A program made the translations under genes and the position numbers. Under the pieces are notes generated by a model. The model was not told where the DNA came from. It worked only from the letters and a program-made list of their open reading frames with translations, and ran no database searches. Below, piece after piece: positions 24,765 to 34,638 of a DNA stretch of 62,828 bases. Positions within the stretch are counted from its first letter, which is position 1. The number at the start of each line of letters is the position of its first letter. Source of the stretch: Desertibaculum subflavum (GTDB lineage Bacteria; Pseudomonadota; Alphaproteobacteria; Ferrovibrionales; Ferrovibrionaceae); the NCBI GenBank assembly GCA_003576705.1, contig QOZS01000034.1:1-62828 (forward strand), read 5' to 3'.

Positions 24765-25681
24765 CTGCCGAGCCGGCCGATCGAGTAGAGGTCGATCGGG
24801 GTCGCCACCAAGTCGACAATCACCTTGGCGGCCACGGCCAACACCATCAGGCCGAGCAGGCCGCGCAGCTGCACCGCCTTCAGCCTGGCCCCCACGCCGG
24901 CGCCGAGCTGGGCGCCGATGACGCCCCCGATGGTGAGCAGCAGCGCCAGCGGTATGTCGACCGTCTGGTTCTCCATCGCGTGCAGGAAGGTGGTGTTGGC
25001 GGTAACGAACACGATGTGGAACAGCGAGGTGCCGATGGCGAGCAGGGTCGGCATGCCGAGCAGGAAGATCATCGCCGGCACCAGGATGAAGCCGCCGCCG
25101 ATGCCCATGATGGCGACCAGCACGCCGACGAAGAGGCCGATCAGCAGCGGCAGCGCGACGCTGATATAGAGGCGGGACTTGCGGAACCGGATCTTCAGCG
25201 GCAGCCGGTGCAGCAGGTAGTGCTTGTGCAGCTTCTCCCGCTTCGGGTTGGCCCGGCGCGTGTTCAGGATGGTGCGGGTGCTCTCGGCCATCATCAGGCT
25301 GCCCATCGCGCCGAGCAGGATGGCGAAGGTGAGGCCGATGACGAGATCGATCTGGCCGACCCGGCGCAGCAGCGCGAACAGCCAGACGCCGATGATCGAG
25401 CCGACCAGGCCGCCGAGCGTCAGGATGGCGCCCATGGTCAGATCGACATTGTCGCGCCGGAAATGCGCCAGCATGCCGGAGAAGGACGAGGCCAGGATCT
25501 GCGGCGCCTGGGTCGAGACCGCGACCGCCGGCGGCACGCCGAAGAAGATCAGGGTCGGCGTCATCAGGAAGCCGCCGCCCACCCCGAACATGCCCGACAG
25601 AAACCCGACCACGAGGCCGAGTCCGAGCAGGATCAGTATGTTCACCGAGACTTCGGCGATCGGCAGGTAAAGCTGGAACAT
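24761..25681 (-). CDS. TauE/SafE family sulfite/anion exporter
   Basis: This encodes a 306-residue inner-membrane protein with about eight hydrophobic segments in two homologous halves. Each half carries the TauE/SafE loop motif (GMFGVGGGFLMTPTLIFFG and VAIMGIGGGFILVPAMIFLLG). Family members export sulfite or sulfoacetate or take part in sulfur-compound transport. The start at 25681 is preferred over one at 25738 because a TTGACA-N17 promoter-like element (25718-25746) covers the longer start. It ends in a 4-base overlap (CTAG) with the convergent barrel gene. Confidence 0.9.
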   Translation of the reverse strand: MFQLYLPIAEVSVNILILLGLGLVVGFLSGMFGVGGGFLMTPTLIFFGVPPAVAVSTQAPQILASSFSGMLAHFRRDNVDLTMGAILTLGGLVGSIIGVWLFALLRRVGQIDLVIGLTFAILLGAMGSLMMAESTRTILNTRRANPKREKLHKHYLLHRLPLKIRFRKSRLYISVALPLLIGLFVGVLVAIMGIGGGFILVPAMIFLLGMPTLLAIGTSLFHIVFVTANTTFLHAMENQTVDIPLALLLTIGGVIGAQLGAGVGARLKAVQLRGLLGLMVLAVAAKVIVDLVATPIDLYSIGRLGS

Positions 25682-25717
25682 TCGACCATTTCCCGCCGCG
25701 CGCGGGGCTTTTCTTGC

Positions 25718-25746
25718 AACACACTCCGCCTGGGCCATGCTGTCAA
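25718..25746 (-). promoter_or_regulatory. Candidate promoter of the TauE/SafE gene
   Basis: On the minus strand, TTGACA (complement of 25741-25746, a perfect -35), a 17-base spacer and TGTGTT (complement of 25718-25723) precede the gene. The -10 is weak, which is common in alphaproteobacteria. The position supports the ATG at 25681. Confidence 0.4.
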
Positions 25747-25829
25747 GGCAAGCCTGCCTCAGGGGCGACGTGATCCAGATTCTTTGTTAACCGAACGTGG
25801 CGAGCGTGGCGGGCATACCGGACAGGCTT

Positions 25830-26864
25830 ATGATTGCAGCGACCTTGAAAGCCGTTCTGAAAAGCATCGCCTTTGCGAGCGGCGCTCTGCCGCTCTGGCA
25901 CCGGCAGGCCAATGCCGACCGCCTGACGGTGGTGATGTTCCATCGCGTGCTGCGCCGGGAGGATCCGCGCTGGCGCCTCGCCGATCCCGGCTACACGGTC
26001 TCCGACGTCACCTTCCGCGCCTGCCTGGACTTCTTCCGGCGCCATTACAGCGTGGTCGACAGCGCCGCGGTGCTGGCCGCCGCCCAGGGCGGCCCACCCC
26101 TGCCGCCCCGCCCGCTGCTGATCACCCTCGACGATGGCTGGGCGGACAATGCCTCCGCCGCGCTGCCGATCCTGCGCGAGGCGGGCCTGCCCTCGCTGAT
26201 GTTCGCGGTCTCAGAAGGGATCGGCCGCCCGCACCCCTTCTGGTGGGAGGTGCTGACCTCGGCCCGGCTGATCGGCCGGCTCGGCGCCGCCGACATGGCA
26301 GCGCTCTGGCAGGGTGCCGGCGGCGGCGGCCCGCCGCCCCCACCCGATGCCAGAGGCATCCAGGCGCTGGTCGACCGGCTCTACCGCGTGGACGAGGCGG
26401 CCCGCGCCGCCCTGATCGAGCCCTATCGCCAGGCGGTCGCCGCGGCCGGCGAACAGCGCCAGACGGTGACGGCGGAGGAGCTCAAGGCCATGCCGGCCGG
26501 CGGCATGGCGATCGGCTCGCACGGTGCCTCGCACACCCCGCTCGACAGCCTGCCCGACCCCGAGGCCGACCTCGCCCTTTCGCGGCGGACCCTCGGCGAC
26601 TGGCTGGGCGAGCCGCCGGCCACGTTCTCGTTCCCGAACGGACGCTATGACGCCAAGGCGCTGTCGGCGGCGCGCGACGTCGGCTTCAAGCTGATCTTCA
26701 CCTCCGATGCCTGCCTCAGCCCGCTGACGGCCGGCCGGCCGGGCAGCGACCTGCTCGGCCGCATCTATATCGAGGAAAAGCTGATCACCGATGCAGCGGG
26801 GCGCTTCCGGCCCGAGCTGCTGGCGCTCTGGCTGTTCCGCCGCGAGGCACGCAGGCTGCACTAG
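25830..26864 (+). CDS. Polysaccharide deacetylase family protein
   Basis: This encodes a 344-residue NodB-type carbohydrate esterase. Motif 1 is LITLDDGW (Asp101 and Asp102, both kept, unlike the protein at 2964-3638). Motif 2 is GSHGASH (His-x3-His) and a later FPNGRYD is motif 3. The insertion between motifs 1 and 2 is long and Pro/Gly-rich. Such enzymes deacetylate exopolysaccharide or lipid-linked glycans. A short N-terminal hydrophobic run could be a weak anchor. The ATG at 25830 is chosen; a GTG at 25797 is an alternative. It ends in a shared CTAG with the convergent DMT transporter gene. Confidence 0.87.
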   Translation: MIAATLKAVLKSIAFASGALPLWHRQANADRLTVVMFHRVLRREDPRWRLADPGYTVSDVTFRACLDFFRRHYSVVDSAAVLAAAQGGPPLPPRPLLITLDDGWADNASAALPILREAGLPSLMFAVSEGIGRPHPFWWEVLTSARLIGRLGAADMAALWQGAGGGGPPPPPDARGIQALVDRLYRVDEAARAALIEPYRQAVAAAGEQRQTVTAEELKAMPAGGMAIGSHGASHTPLDSLPDPEADLALSRRTLGDWLGEPPATFSFPNGRYDAKALSAARDVGFKLIFTSDACLSPLTAGRPGSDLLGRIYIEEKLITDAAGRFRPELLALWLFRREARRLH

Positions 26865-27766
26865 CCACCGCTTTGCTTCCGGCGCCTGAGCTGCTCGCGA
26901 TGGGCGATGTAGAGGCCGGAGGCGACGATGATGCCGGCGCCGATCCAGGTCCACAGATCCGGCAGATCGCCGAAGATGACGAAGCCGAGCGCGGCGGCCC
27001 AGAGCAGCTGGGTGTAGTTGAACGGCGCGATGATCGCGGCCGGCGCCCGGCTGAAGGCGATGGTCAGGAAGTAGTGGCCAAGCCCGGCCAGCGCGCCGAG
27101 GCCAACGAACATCGCCCATTGCCACCAGGCCGTCGGCATGACGAAGTCGAAGGGCAGGAACGGCGTCGCCGCCACCGTGCCGACGATGGTGGCGATGGTG
27201 GCCGAGGCCTCCGGCCGCTCCTGCGCGCCGTATTTGCGGGTGACCAGCTGGTAGAACGCGCTGCAGGTCGTCGAGCCGACGATATAGAGGGCATGCCAGT
27301 CGAATCCGGCCATGCCGGGGCGCACGATGATCAGCGCGCCGCCGAAGCCGACCAGCACCGCGATCCAGCGGCGCAGGCCCACCGCCTCGGCGAGCAGCGG
27401 CGCCGCCATGGCGGTGACGATGATCGGGCTCGATTGCGAGATCGCCGCCGCGGTCGGCAGCGGCAGATGCGCCAGCCCGCGGAAATACAGGAACGACGAC
27501 ATGAAGAGCAGGAAGCCGCGCAGGATCTGGCTCCACGGCCGCTCCACCTTGAAGATGCGGGTGCCGTGCCGCGGCATGAACACAATCAGCATGAAGAAGA
27601 AGGAGAAGACGTAGCGCGCCCAGACGATCTGGCTCGCCGCGAACCACTGGGTCAGGTACTTCGCCGAGGCGTTGAGAATCGAAAAGCACAGCACCGAGAG
27701 CAGCAGCAGCCCGATCGCCAGCAGGATGCGGTCGCCGGCCCGCGGGCCGGTGAGAGGTGTCACCAT
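26861..27766 (-). CDS. DMT superfamily (EamA) transporter
   Basis: This encodes a 301-residue integral membrane protein with ten predicted helices in two EamA repeats (5+5), ending in a short Arg/Lys-rich cytoplasmic tail. Helix 1 carries CFSILNASAKYLTQ, typical of the S-adenosylmethionine/riboflavin-like DMT subgroup. Members export amino acids, nucleotides or small metabolites. The substrate is unknown. The gene ends in a 4-base CTAG overlap with the deacetylase gene and appears to be a single transcription unit. Confidence 0.9.
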   Translation of the reverse strand: MVTPLTGPRAGDRILLAIGLLLLSVLCFSILNASAKYLTQWFAASQIVWARYVFSFFFMLIVFMPRHGTRIFKVERPWSQILRGFLLFMSSFLYFRGLAHLPLPTAAAISQSSPIIVTAMAAPLLAEAVGLRRWIAVLVGFGGALIIVRPGMAGFDWHALYIVGSTTCSAFYQLVTRKYGAQERPEASATIATIVGTVAATPFLPFDFVMPTAWWQWAMFVGLGALAGLGHYFLTIAFSRAPAAIIAPFNYTQLLWAAALGFVIFGDLPDLWTWIGAGIIVASGLYIAHREQLRRRKQSGG

Positions 27767-27826
27767 CGGGCGGACATGCCGGGCGCATCACGTCGCGTCA
27801 TCGGACACTTTCTTGTTCTGAACTGA

Positions 27827-28711
27827 TCAAGCAAAGCCCGGCGCGAGGGCGGCCAGCAGCGTCTCGTCCGGACCCACCGCCATGTCGCCTTCGCCGCGTA
27901 GCGCCTGGATGCAGACATGGTCGGCGCCGGCACGGAGATGCTCGTCGATCCGGGCGCGGATCGCGCCGGCATCGCCCCAGGCGACCAGCGCATCGACCAG
28001 CCGGTCCGACCCGCCGCCTTCGAGCTCGCCCAAGCCGAAGCCGAGGCCGAGCAGGTTGTTGCGGTAATTCTCCAGCGCCAGGTAGCGGGCGAGCGCGGCG
28101 CGCGCCGTCTTGCGCGCCGAAGCCGCGTCGGTCGCCAGGATCACCTTCTGCTCCGGATAGAGCAGCTTGCCCGGTCCGAGCGCCGCGCGCGCGCGCGCCG
28201 TGTGCGCCGGCGTCACCAGGAATGGATGCGCGCCATCCGCCTTCGCCGCGGCGAGCTCCAGCATCTTCGGCCCCAGCGCGGCGAGCACCGTCTTCGGCGG
28301 CTCCGCCGGCATCGGCGCGGCATAGCCGGCCTTGTCCATCGCCTCGAGATAGGCGCGCATGGTGGCGACCGGCTTGCCATAGGCATGGCCGCGCAGGCCC
28401 TCCACCATCGGCACATGGCTGACGCCGAGGCCGAGCAGGAAGCGCCCGCCGGATTGCTCGGCGAGGCCGAGCTGGGCCGCGCGCGTCGCCTGGGCGTCGC
28501 GGGCATAGATGTTGGCGATGCCAGTGGCGATGACGAGCCGCGTGGTCCGCGCCAGCAGGAAGCCCGCCATGGCGAGCGGGTTGCGCCCGCGCGCCTCCGG
28601 CATCCACCACGCCGCATAACCCCAGCCCTCCAGACGCTGGGCGAAGGCCGCCGCCTGTTCCGAGGTCATTCCATCCGTCGACTGCCAGACGCCAAGCTTG
28701 CCGAGCTTCAT
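27827..28711 (-). CDS. LLM-class (luciferase-like) flavin oxidoreductase
   Basis: This encodes a 294-residue luciferase-like TIM-barrel protein. It matches the subgroup usually annotated as LLM-class F420-dependent oxidoreductase: the N-terminus is KLGVWQSTDGM, followed by AAWWMPEA, ATGIANIYARD and GRFLLGLGVSH. In alphaproteobacteria F420 is often absent, so FMN may be the real cofactor. The start at 28711 has a textbook AGGAGGT seven bases upstream. It is preceded by a 214-base divergent region shared with the yetF-like gene. Confidence 0.9.
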   Translation of the reverse strand: MKLGKLGVWQSTDGMTSEQAAAFAQRLEGWGYAAWWMPEARGRNPLAMAGFLLARTTRLVIATGIANIYARDAQATRAAQLGLAEQSGGRFLLGLGVSHVPMVEGLRGHAYGKPVATMRAYLEAMDKAGYAAPMPAEPPKTVLAALGPKMLELAAAKADGAHPFLVTPAHTARARAALGPGKLLYPEQKVILATDAASARKTARAALARYLALENYRNNLLGLGFGLGELEGGGSDRLVDALVAWGDAGAIRARIDEHLRAGADHVCIQALRGEGDMAVGPDETLLAALAPGFA

Positions 28712-28925
28712 GCGCGCACCTCCTGGGTCGGGAATGTTAGAGCAAGCGCGCGGCGCCAGCGTCCCTTTCGCGTCAAACCAGCCCCCCGCGATATGCACAT
28801 GAGAGCCAGATGGCCGGGATCATTTGCCATCTTTGCAATATTGCTGTGAAGGAGGCCTGCCTGTCGCGGCATCCCGGGCGCCGATTGGGCATTTCCGTCA
28901 GGGACCCCCTAAATGGAGGACGCGA

Positions 28926-29408
28926 ATGGACTGGCACGCAATGCTGTTTCAGGGATGGGAGGGCATCATCCGCACGGTGCTGGTCGGCGTTCTGGCCTAT
29001 GCCACGCTCGTGTTGTTCCTGCGCATCTCCGGCAAGCGGACCCTCGCCAAACTCAACGCCTTCGATCTGGTGGTGACGGTGGCGCTCGGCTCCACCCTGT
29101 CGGCGATCCTGCTGCAGGAATCTATCGCCTTGACCGAGGGAGCGACGGCGTTGGTCCTGCTGATCGCGATGCAGTTCCTCGTCACCTTCCTCTCCGTCCG
29201 CTCGCGAGCATTCGCCGGCGCTATACGGTCCGAGCCGGCTCTGCTCGCGCGCGGCGGCGCTTATTGCGATGGCGCGATGAAGCGCGAGCGCATCACGCGC
29301 GACGAGGCGCTGAGCGCGGTGCGGGCCGCCGGTGGGCATGGCGTCGAGAACGTCGAGACTATGATCCTGGAAAGCGATGGCACGATCAGCGTTTCGCTGG
29401 CGGGTTAG
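28926..29408 (+). CDS. YetF/DUF421 family membrane protein
   Basis: This encodes a 160-residue protein of the YetF (DUF421) family. The N-terminal part has two to three membrane helices (TVLVGVLAYATLVLFLRI and following), with the family motif ISGKRTLAKLNAFDLVVTVALGS. The C-terminal part is a small cytoplasmic alpha/beta domain ending VETMILESDGTISV. The role is uncertain; relatives are linked to spore or stress physiology. A GGAGG lies nine bases before the ATG at 28926. The nitroreductase gene follows 53 bases later on the same strand. Confidence 0.9.
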   Translation: MDWHAMLFQGWEGIIRTVLVGVLAYATLVLFLRISGKRTLAKLNAFDLVVTVALGSTLSAILLQESIALTEGATALVLLIAMQFLVTFLSVRSRAFAGAIRSEPALLARGGAYCDGAMKRERITRDEALSAVRAAGGHGVENVETMILESDGTISVSLAG

Positions 29409-29461
29409 GCGCGCGCCTGAGGTACTATCCGCCCGGGAGACGCAGCGGAGGTACGCGTGGA

Positions 29462-30292
29462 ATGACGCAATTGTCCGACCTGATCGAGAAGCGGTTTGGC
29501 GAGCGCCTGGCGGAGGTGCCGGCGCTGGAGCGCGGCACCGAGACCATCCGCGGCCTGCTCGACCATCGGGTGATCCGCCGGTTCAGCGACCGCGCGGTGG
29601 AGCCCGGGATGATCCGGCTGCTCTGCGCCGCCGCGCTGTCGTCGCCGACCAAGAGCGACCTGCAGCAGGGCGACATCCTGATCGTCGAGGACGCCGGCTT
29701 GCGCGGGCGGATGGCGGACCTGCTGCCGGACCAGCCCTGGATCAAGGGCGCGCCGGCGCTGCTGCTCTTCCTCGGCAACAACCGGCGGCAGCGCCAGATC
29801 GCCGAATGGCGGGCCACGCCCTTCCCCAACGACCACCTGGACGCCTTCTTCAACGCCGCGGTGGACGGCGCGATCGTGATGGCGACCTTCATCGCGGCGG
29901 CGGAGGCCGCGGGCCTCGGCTGCTGCCCGGTCAGCACCATCCGCAACCACGCGCAGACCGTGTCGGATTGGTGCGGGCTGCCGGCGCATGTATTTCCGGT
30001 GGCAGCGCTCGGCCTGGGCTGGCCGGCCGATCCCGGCCATATGAGCGCGCGCCTGCCGCTCGCGACACGTGTGCACACCAACCGCTTCGACGACACGCAT
30101 GTGCGCGACGAGGTCGACGCCTATGACCGCCGCCGCCACGCCATCTTCCCCTACCGCCAGCAGCGCGACGAGGCACGGTTCGGCCGCGCCGATTTCTACG
30201 GCTGGTCGGAGGACAAGGCGCGGCAATATGCCAGCCCGGAACGGGCGGATTTCGGCGCCTATGTGAAGCGCCGGGGATTCAGGCTGGAATAG
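29462..30292 (+). CDS. Nitroreductase family protein
   Basis: This encodes a 276-residue flavin-dependent nitroreductase-fold protein. The FMN-binding stretches are recognisable: HRVIRRFSDRAVEPGMI near residue 35 (Arg-x-x-Arg), the AALSSPTKSDLQ helix, and AAEAAGLGCCPVSTIR followed by FPVAALGLGWP. The length and C-terminal extension (YDRRRHAIFPYR and onward) fit the NADPH-dependent NfsA-like oxidoreductase group. Such enzymes reduce nitro compounds, quinones or other electron acceptors. It has its own GGAGG ribosome binding site and may be read with the yetF-like gene. Confidence 0.9.
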   Translation: MTQLSDLIEKRFGERLAEVPALERGTETIRGLLDHRVIRRFSDRAVEPGMIRLLCAAALSSPTKSDLQQGDILIVEDAGLRGRMADLLPDQPWIKGAPALLLFLGNNRRQRQIAEWRATPFPNDHLDAFFNAAVDGAIVMATFIAAAEAAGLGCCPVSTIRNHAQTVSDWCGLPAHVFPVAALGLGWPADPGHMSARLPLATRVHTNRFDDTHVRDEVDAYDRRRHAIFPYRQQRDEARFGRADFYGWSEDKARQYASPERADFGAYVKRRGFRLE

Positions 30293-30327
30293 CGCCCGGC
30301 ATCAATGGGCGCGGTCCGGCGCGGCCG

Positions 30328-30537
30328 TCACCTGGACGCGGGCCGGGAGGCGAGTTTCGACGGCATGCGGGCGACGAGGCGGGTGCGCTCCCAGACCTCG
30401 ATGGTGCGGGCCGGCTCGCCGCGCGCCCTCGCCTGCTCGGCGGCATCCTGGTCGTTGTTGGCGGTGATCTTGATGCTGAAGGCCTGCGCCCCGACCGGGA
30501 AGATATGCGCGATGTAGTCCGGCATGCGATTGCCCAT
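30328..30537 (-). CDS. Small hypothetical protein
   Basis: This encodes a 69-residue protein with an alpha/beta pattern (PDYIAHIFPVGAQAFSIKI then NNDQDAAEQAR) and a basic, Pro/Ser-containing C-terminus. I do not recognise it. Two starts are possible (30537 or 30525), with no clear ribosome binding site for either. It converges with the nitroreductase gene and lies just downstream of the hxlR-type gene on the same strand, so it could be the second gene of that unit. Confidence 0.55.
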   Translation of the reverse strand: MGNRMPDYIAHIFPVGAQAFSIKITANNDQDAAEQARARGEPARTIEVWERTRLVARMPSKLASRPASR

Positions 30538-30661
30538 GGTTGACAAGTGCAGGCGAGAGCATGCTCGGCTCTCTGCCACGGGCGCCCGGATGCATCTGCT
30601 CGTGATCGGGCCACCATGCGCCTTTCGGCCGCGCAAGTCGACCGCCAAGTCGCCGGCCCCG

Positions 30662-31051
30662 TCAGCGCCGCGGCCGGCCCGGCCCAGCCCCGACGACGCG
30701 CTGGTTCAGGCCGCCGTTCAGCATCTCGTGGCCCCAGCGCATGATCTGGATCAGCGCCGGCTCCAAGGCCTGTCCCGCCTCGGTCAGGTGGTATTCGAAG
30801 CGCGGCGGGCGGTCCTGGTATTGCGCGCGGCGGACCAGGCCCCATTCGGCGAGGCGGCGCAGGCGGTCGGCCAGGATGTTGGTCGGGATGCGCTCGGCAC
30901 TGTCCTGCAGGGCCTGGAAAGTGTGCCTGCCGTGCCACATCAGGTCGCGGACGATCAGCAGGGTCCATTTGTCGCCCAGCACGTCGAGCGTGCGCGCGAT
31001 CGAGCATTTCGATCGGAATTCGTGACCCGCCGGACGCAGGGTTCGTGCCAT
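30662..31051 (-). CDS. HxlR-family transcriptional regulator
   Basis: This encodes a 129-residue winged-helix regulator of the HxlR type. The core LDVLGDKWTLLIVRDLMWH, then RIPTNILADRLRRLAEWGLV and the RFEYHLTEAG wing, are all typical. An N-terminal Cys (KCSIARTLD) is in the position used for redox or electrophile sensing in several HxlR proteins. It is divergent from an EamA-type exporter gene, with a 122-base gap containing repeated operator-like sequence, so control of that exporter is likely. The start at 31051 is chosen because longer forms run into the repeat region. Confidence 0.92.
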   Translation of the reverse strand: MARTLRPAGHEFRSKCSIARTLDVLGDKWTLLIVRDLMWHGRHTFQALQDSAERIPTNILADRLRRLAEWGLVRRAQYQDRPPRFEYHLTEAGQALEPALIQIMRWGHEMLNGGLNQRVVGAGPGRPRR

Positions 31052-31094
31052 CGCCGCCGCTCCCGCCTCGCCTGTCCCCCCGACAGATAGCATA

Positions 31095-31147
31095 GTCACT
31101 TGCATTTTTAAAGTCGTATGCCAGTATGTCACTTGCATTCCGCAAGT
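31095..31147. promoter_or_regulatory. Operator-like repeats between hxlR-type gene and exporter
   Basis: GTCACTTGCATT occurs twice as a direct repeat (31095-31106 and 31128-31139), start to start 33 bases, about three helical turns. The second copy also forms an inverted repeat ACTTGC (31131-31136) / GCAAGT (31142-31147). HxlR regulators bind such divergent regions as dimers. This is the only clear repeat structure in the gap. Confidence 0.55.
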
Positions 31148-31173
31148 CACTGTCGCGTACCGGAGCCTCGCCG

Positions 31174-32100
31174 ATGAACAAGCTTCTCCTGGCCAATTTC
31201 GCCGCCGCCGCGGCGGCGCTCAGCGCCGGCGCCTCGGTGGTGGCGACCCGAATCGCGGTCGGCGAGATCGATCCGGTGACCTTGTCGCTCATGCGCTACG
31301 TCATCGCCGGCGCATGCCTCGCGCCGGTGCTCTACCTCACCTGGCCGAAGGAACGGCTGCCGCCCGCGGAGGTGGCCAAGATCGCGGCGCTCGGCGCGCT
31401 GTTCTTCGCCTTCTTCCCCTGGGCGTTCAGCGCGGCGCTGCAATACACCACCACCCCGCGCGGCGCGGTCGGGCTCGCCACCATCCCGATCCAGACCCTG
31501 ATCATCGCCGCGATGTTCGGGCGCGAACTGCTGACGCGCTGGAAGATCGCCTCGGTCGCGCTCGCCTTCGCCGGCATCGCCATCGTGTTCGGTCCGGCGG
31601 CTGAGGCCGGCGCCGGGCCCGACATGCTGCTCGGCGACGGGCTGATGCTGCTCGGCGCCTGCAGTGCGGCAATCTATTCGGTGTTCGGCCGCGGCGTGCT
31701 CGGGCGGCACGGCGCGCTGTTCGTCACCGCGCTCGGCATGCTGTTCGGCGTCGTGGCGCTGTTGCCGCTTTCGCTCGCGAATGGCGGGCCCGACGCGCTG
31801 CCCACGTTCAGCCGCGAGGCCTGGCTTGCGATCCTGTTCCTCGGCACCTTCGGCGGCGCCATCCAGTTCTCGCTCTTCATGTGGGCGCTGCGCTGGCTCG
31901 CGCCGACCCGCACGGTGATCTACCTGACCTTGAACCCGCTGACCGCCATGCTGCTGGGCGGCCTGATGCTGGGCGAAGCGGTCACGCTCGCGCTCGCCGC
32001 CGGGCTCGCCTGCGTCATCGCCGGCATCCTGGTCGCCAACCTGCCGCGCGAGCGACGCGAACTGGCGCCCGCAGCGACAGTCGTCCGGGAAAGCGCCTGA
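31174..32100 (+). CDS. DMT superfamily (EamA) transporter
   Basis: This encodes a 308-residue ten-helix EamA transporter made of two repeats; residues 70-110 show the family-typical FAFFPWAFSAALQYTTTPRG region and AALLLG-like later helices. It is a different subgroup from the DMT protein at 26861. Divergence from an HxlR regulator suggests it exports a compound sensed by that regulator, perhaps a reactive electrophile or drug. The ATG at 31174 has GGAG nearby. The start codon further upstream lies inside the operator repeats and is unlikely. Confidence 0.9.
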   Translation: MNKLLLANFAAAAAALSAGASVVATRIAVGEIDPVTLSLMRYVIAGACLAPVLYLTWPKERLPPAEVAKIAALGALFFAFFPWAFSAALQYTTTPRGAVGLATIPIQTLIIAAMFGRELLTRWKIASVALAFAGIAIVFGPAAEAGAGPDMLLGDGLMLLGACSAAIYSVFGRGVLGRHGALFVTALGMLFGVVALLPLSLANGGPDALPTFSREAWLAILFLGTFGGAIQFSLFMWALRWLAPTRTVIYLTLNPLTAMLLGGLMLGEAVTLALAAGLACVIAGILVANLPRERRELAPAATVVRESA

Positions 32101-32118
32101 AGCCGGCCGAAGGGCAGT

Positions 32119-34449
<2,331 letters not shown>

Positions 34450-34638
34450 CGTTAAACTCTGGGCCGGGTTCCCTGTCGGCGGTTTGACTTAGCTCAACAT
34501 TGTTGTCGGCACCGCTGTCATCCCCATGCTTGGCCTGCCATGCCGCGCAGATCGGATATGGCGGCCCGGAGTCTCCGCGAAGCGGAGTGAGTCCCTATGA
34601 ATTTCAACCACTGGGAAAGGGCGGGAACAGCGCGTGCG

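Noticed and set aside
21732..25724. A 1330-codon minus-strand frame opposite yqgE, the Asp-box gene and the barrel gene
   Set aside because: It crosses at least three genes on the other strand and has a composition typical of antisense frames in this GC range.
34573..34587. A terminator hairpin CTCCGC/GCGGAG between the FAD monooxygenase and the first kinase
   Set aside because: The stem is only six pairs, with no T-run on either strand. It lies between two genes read in the same direction without being next to either stop in a convincing way.
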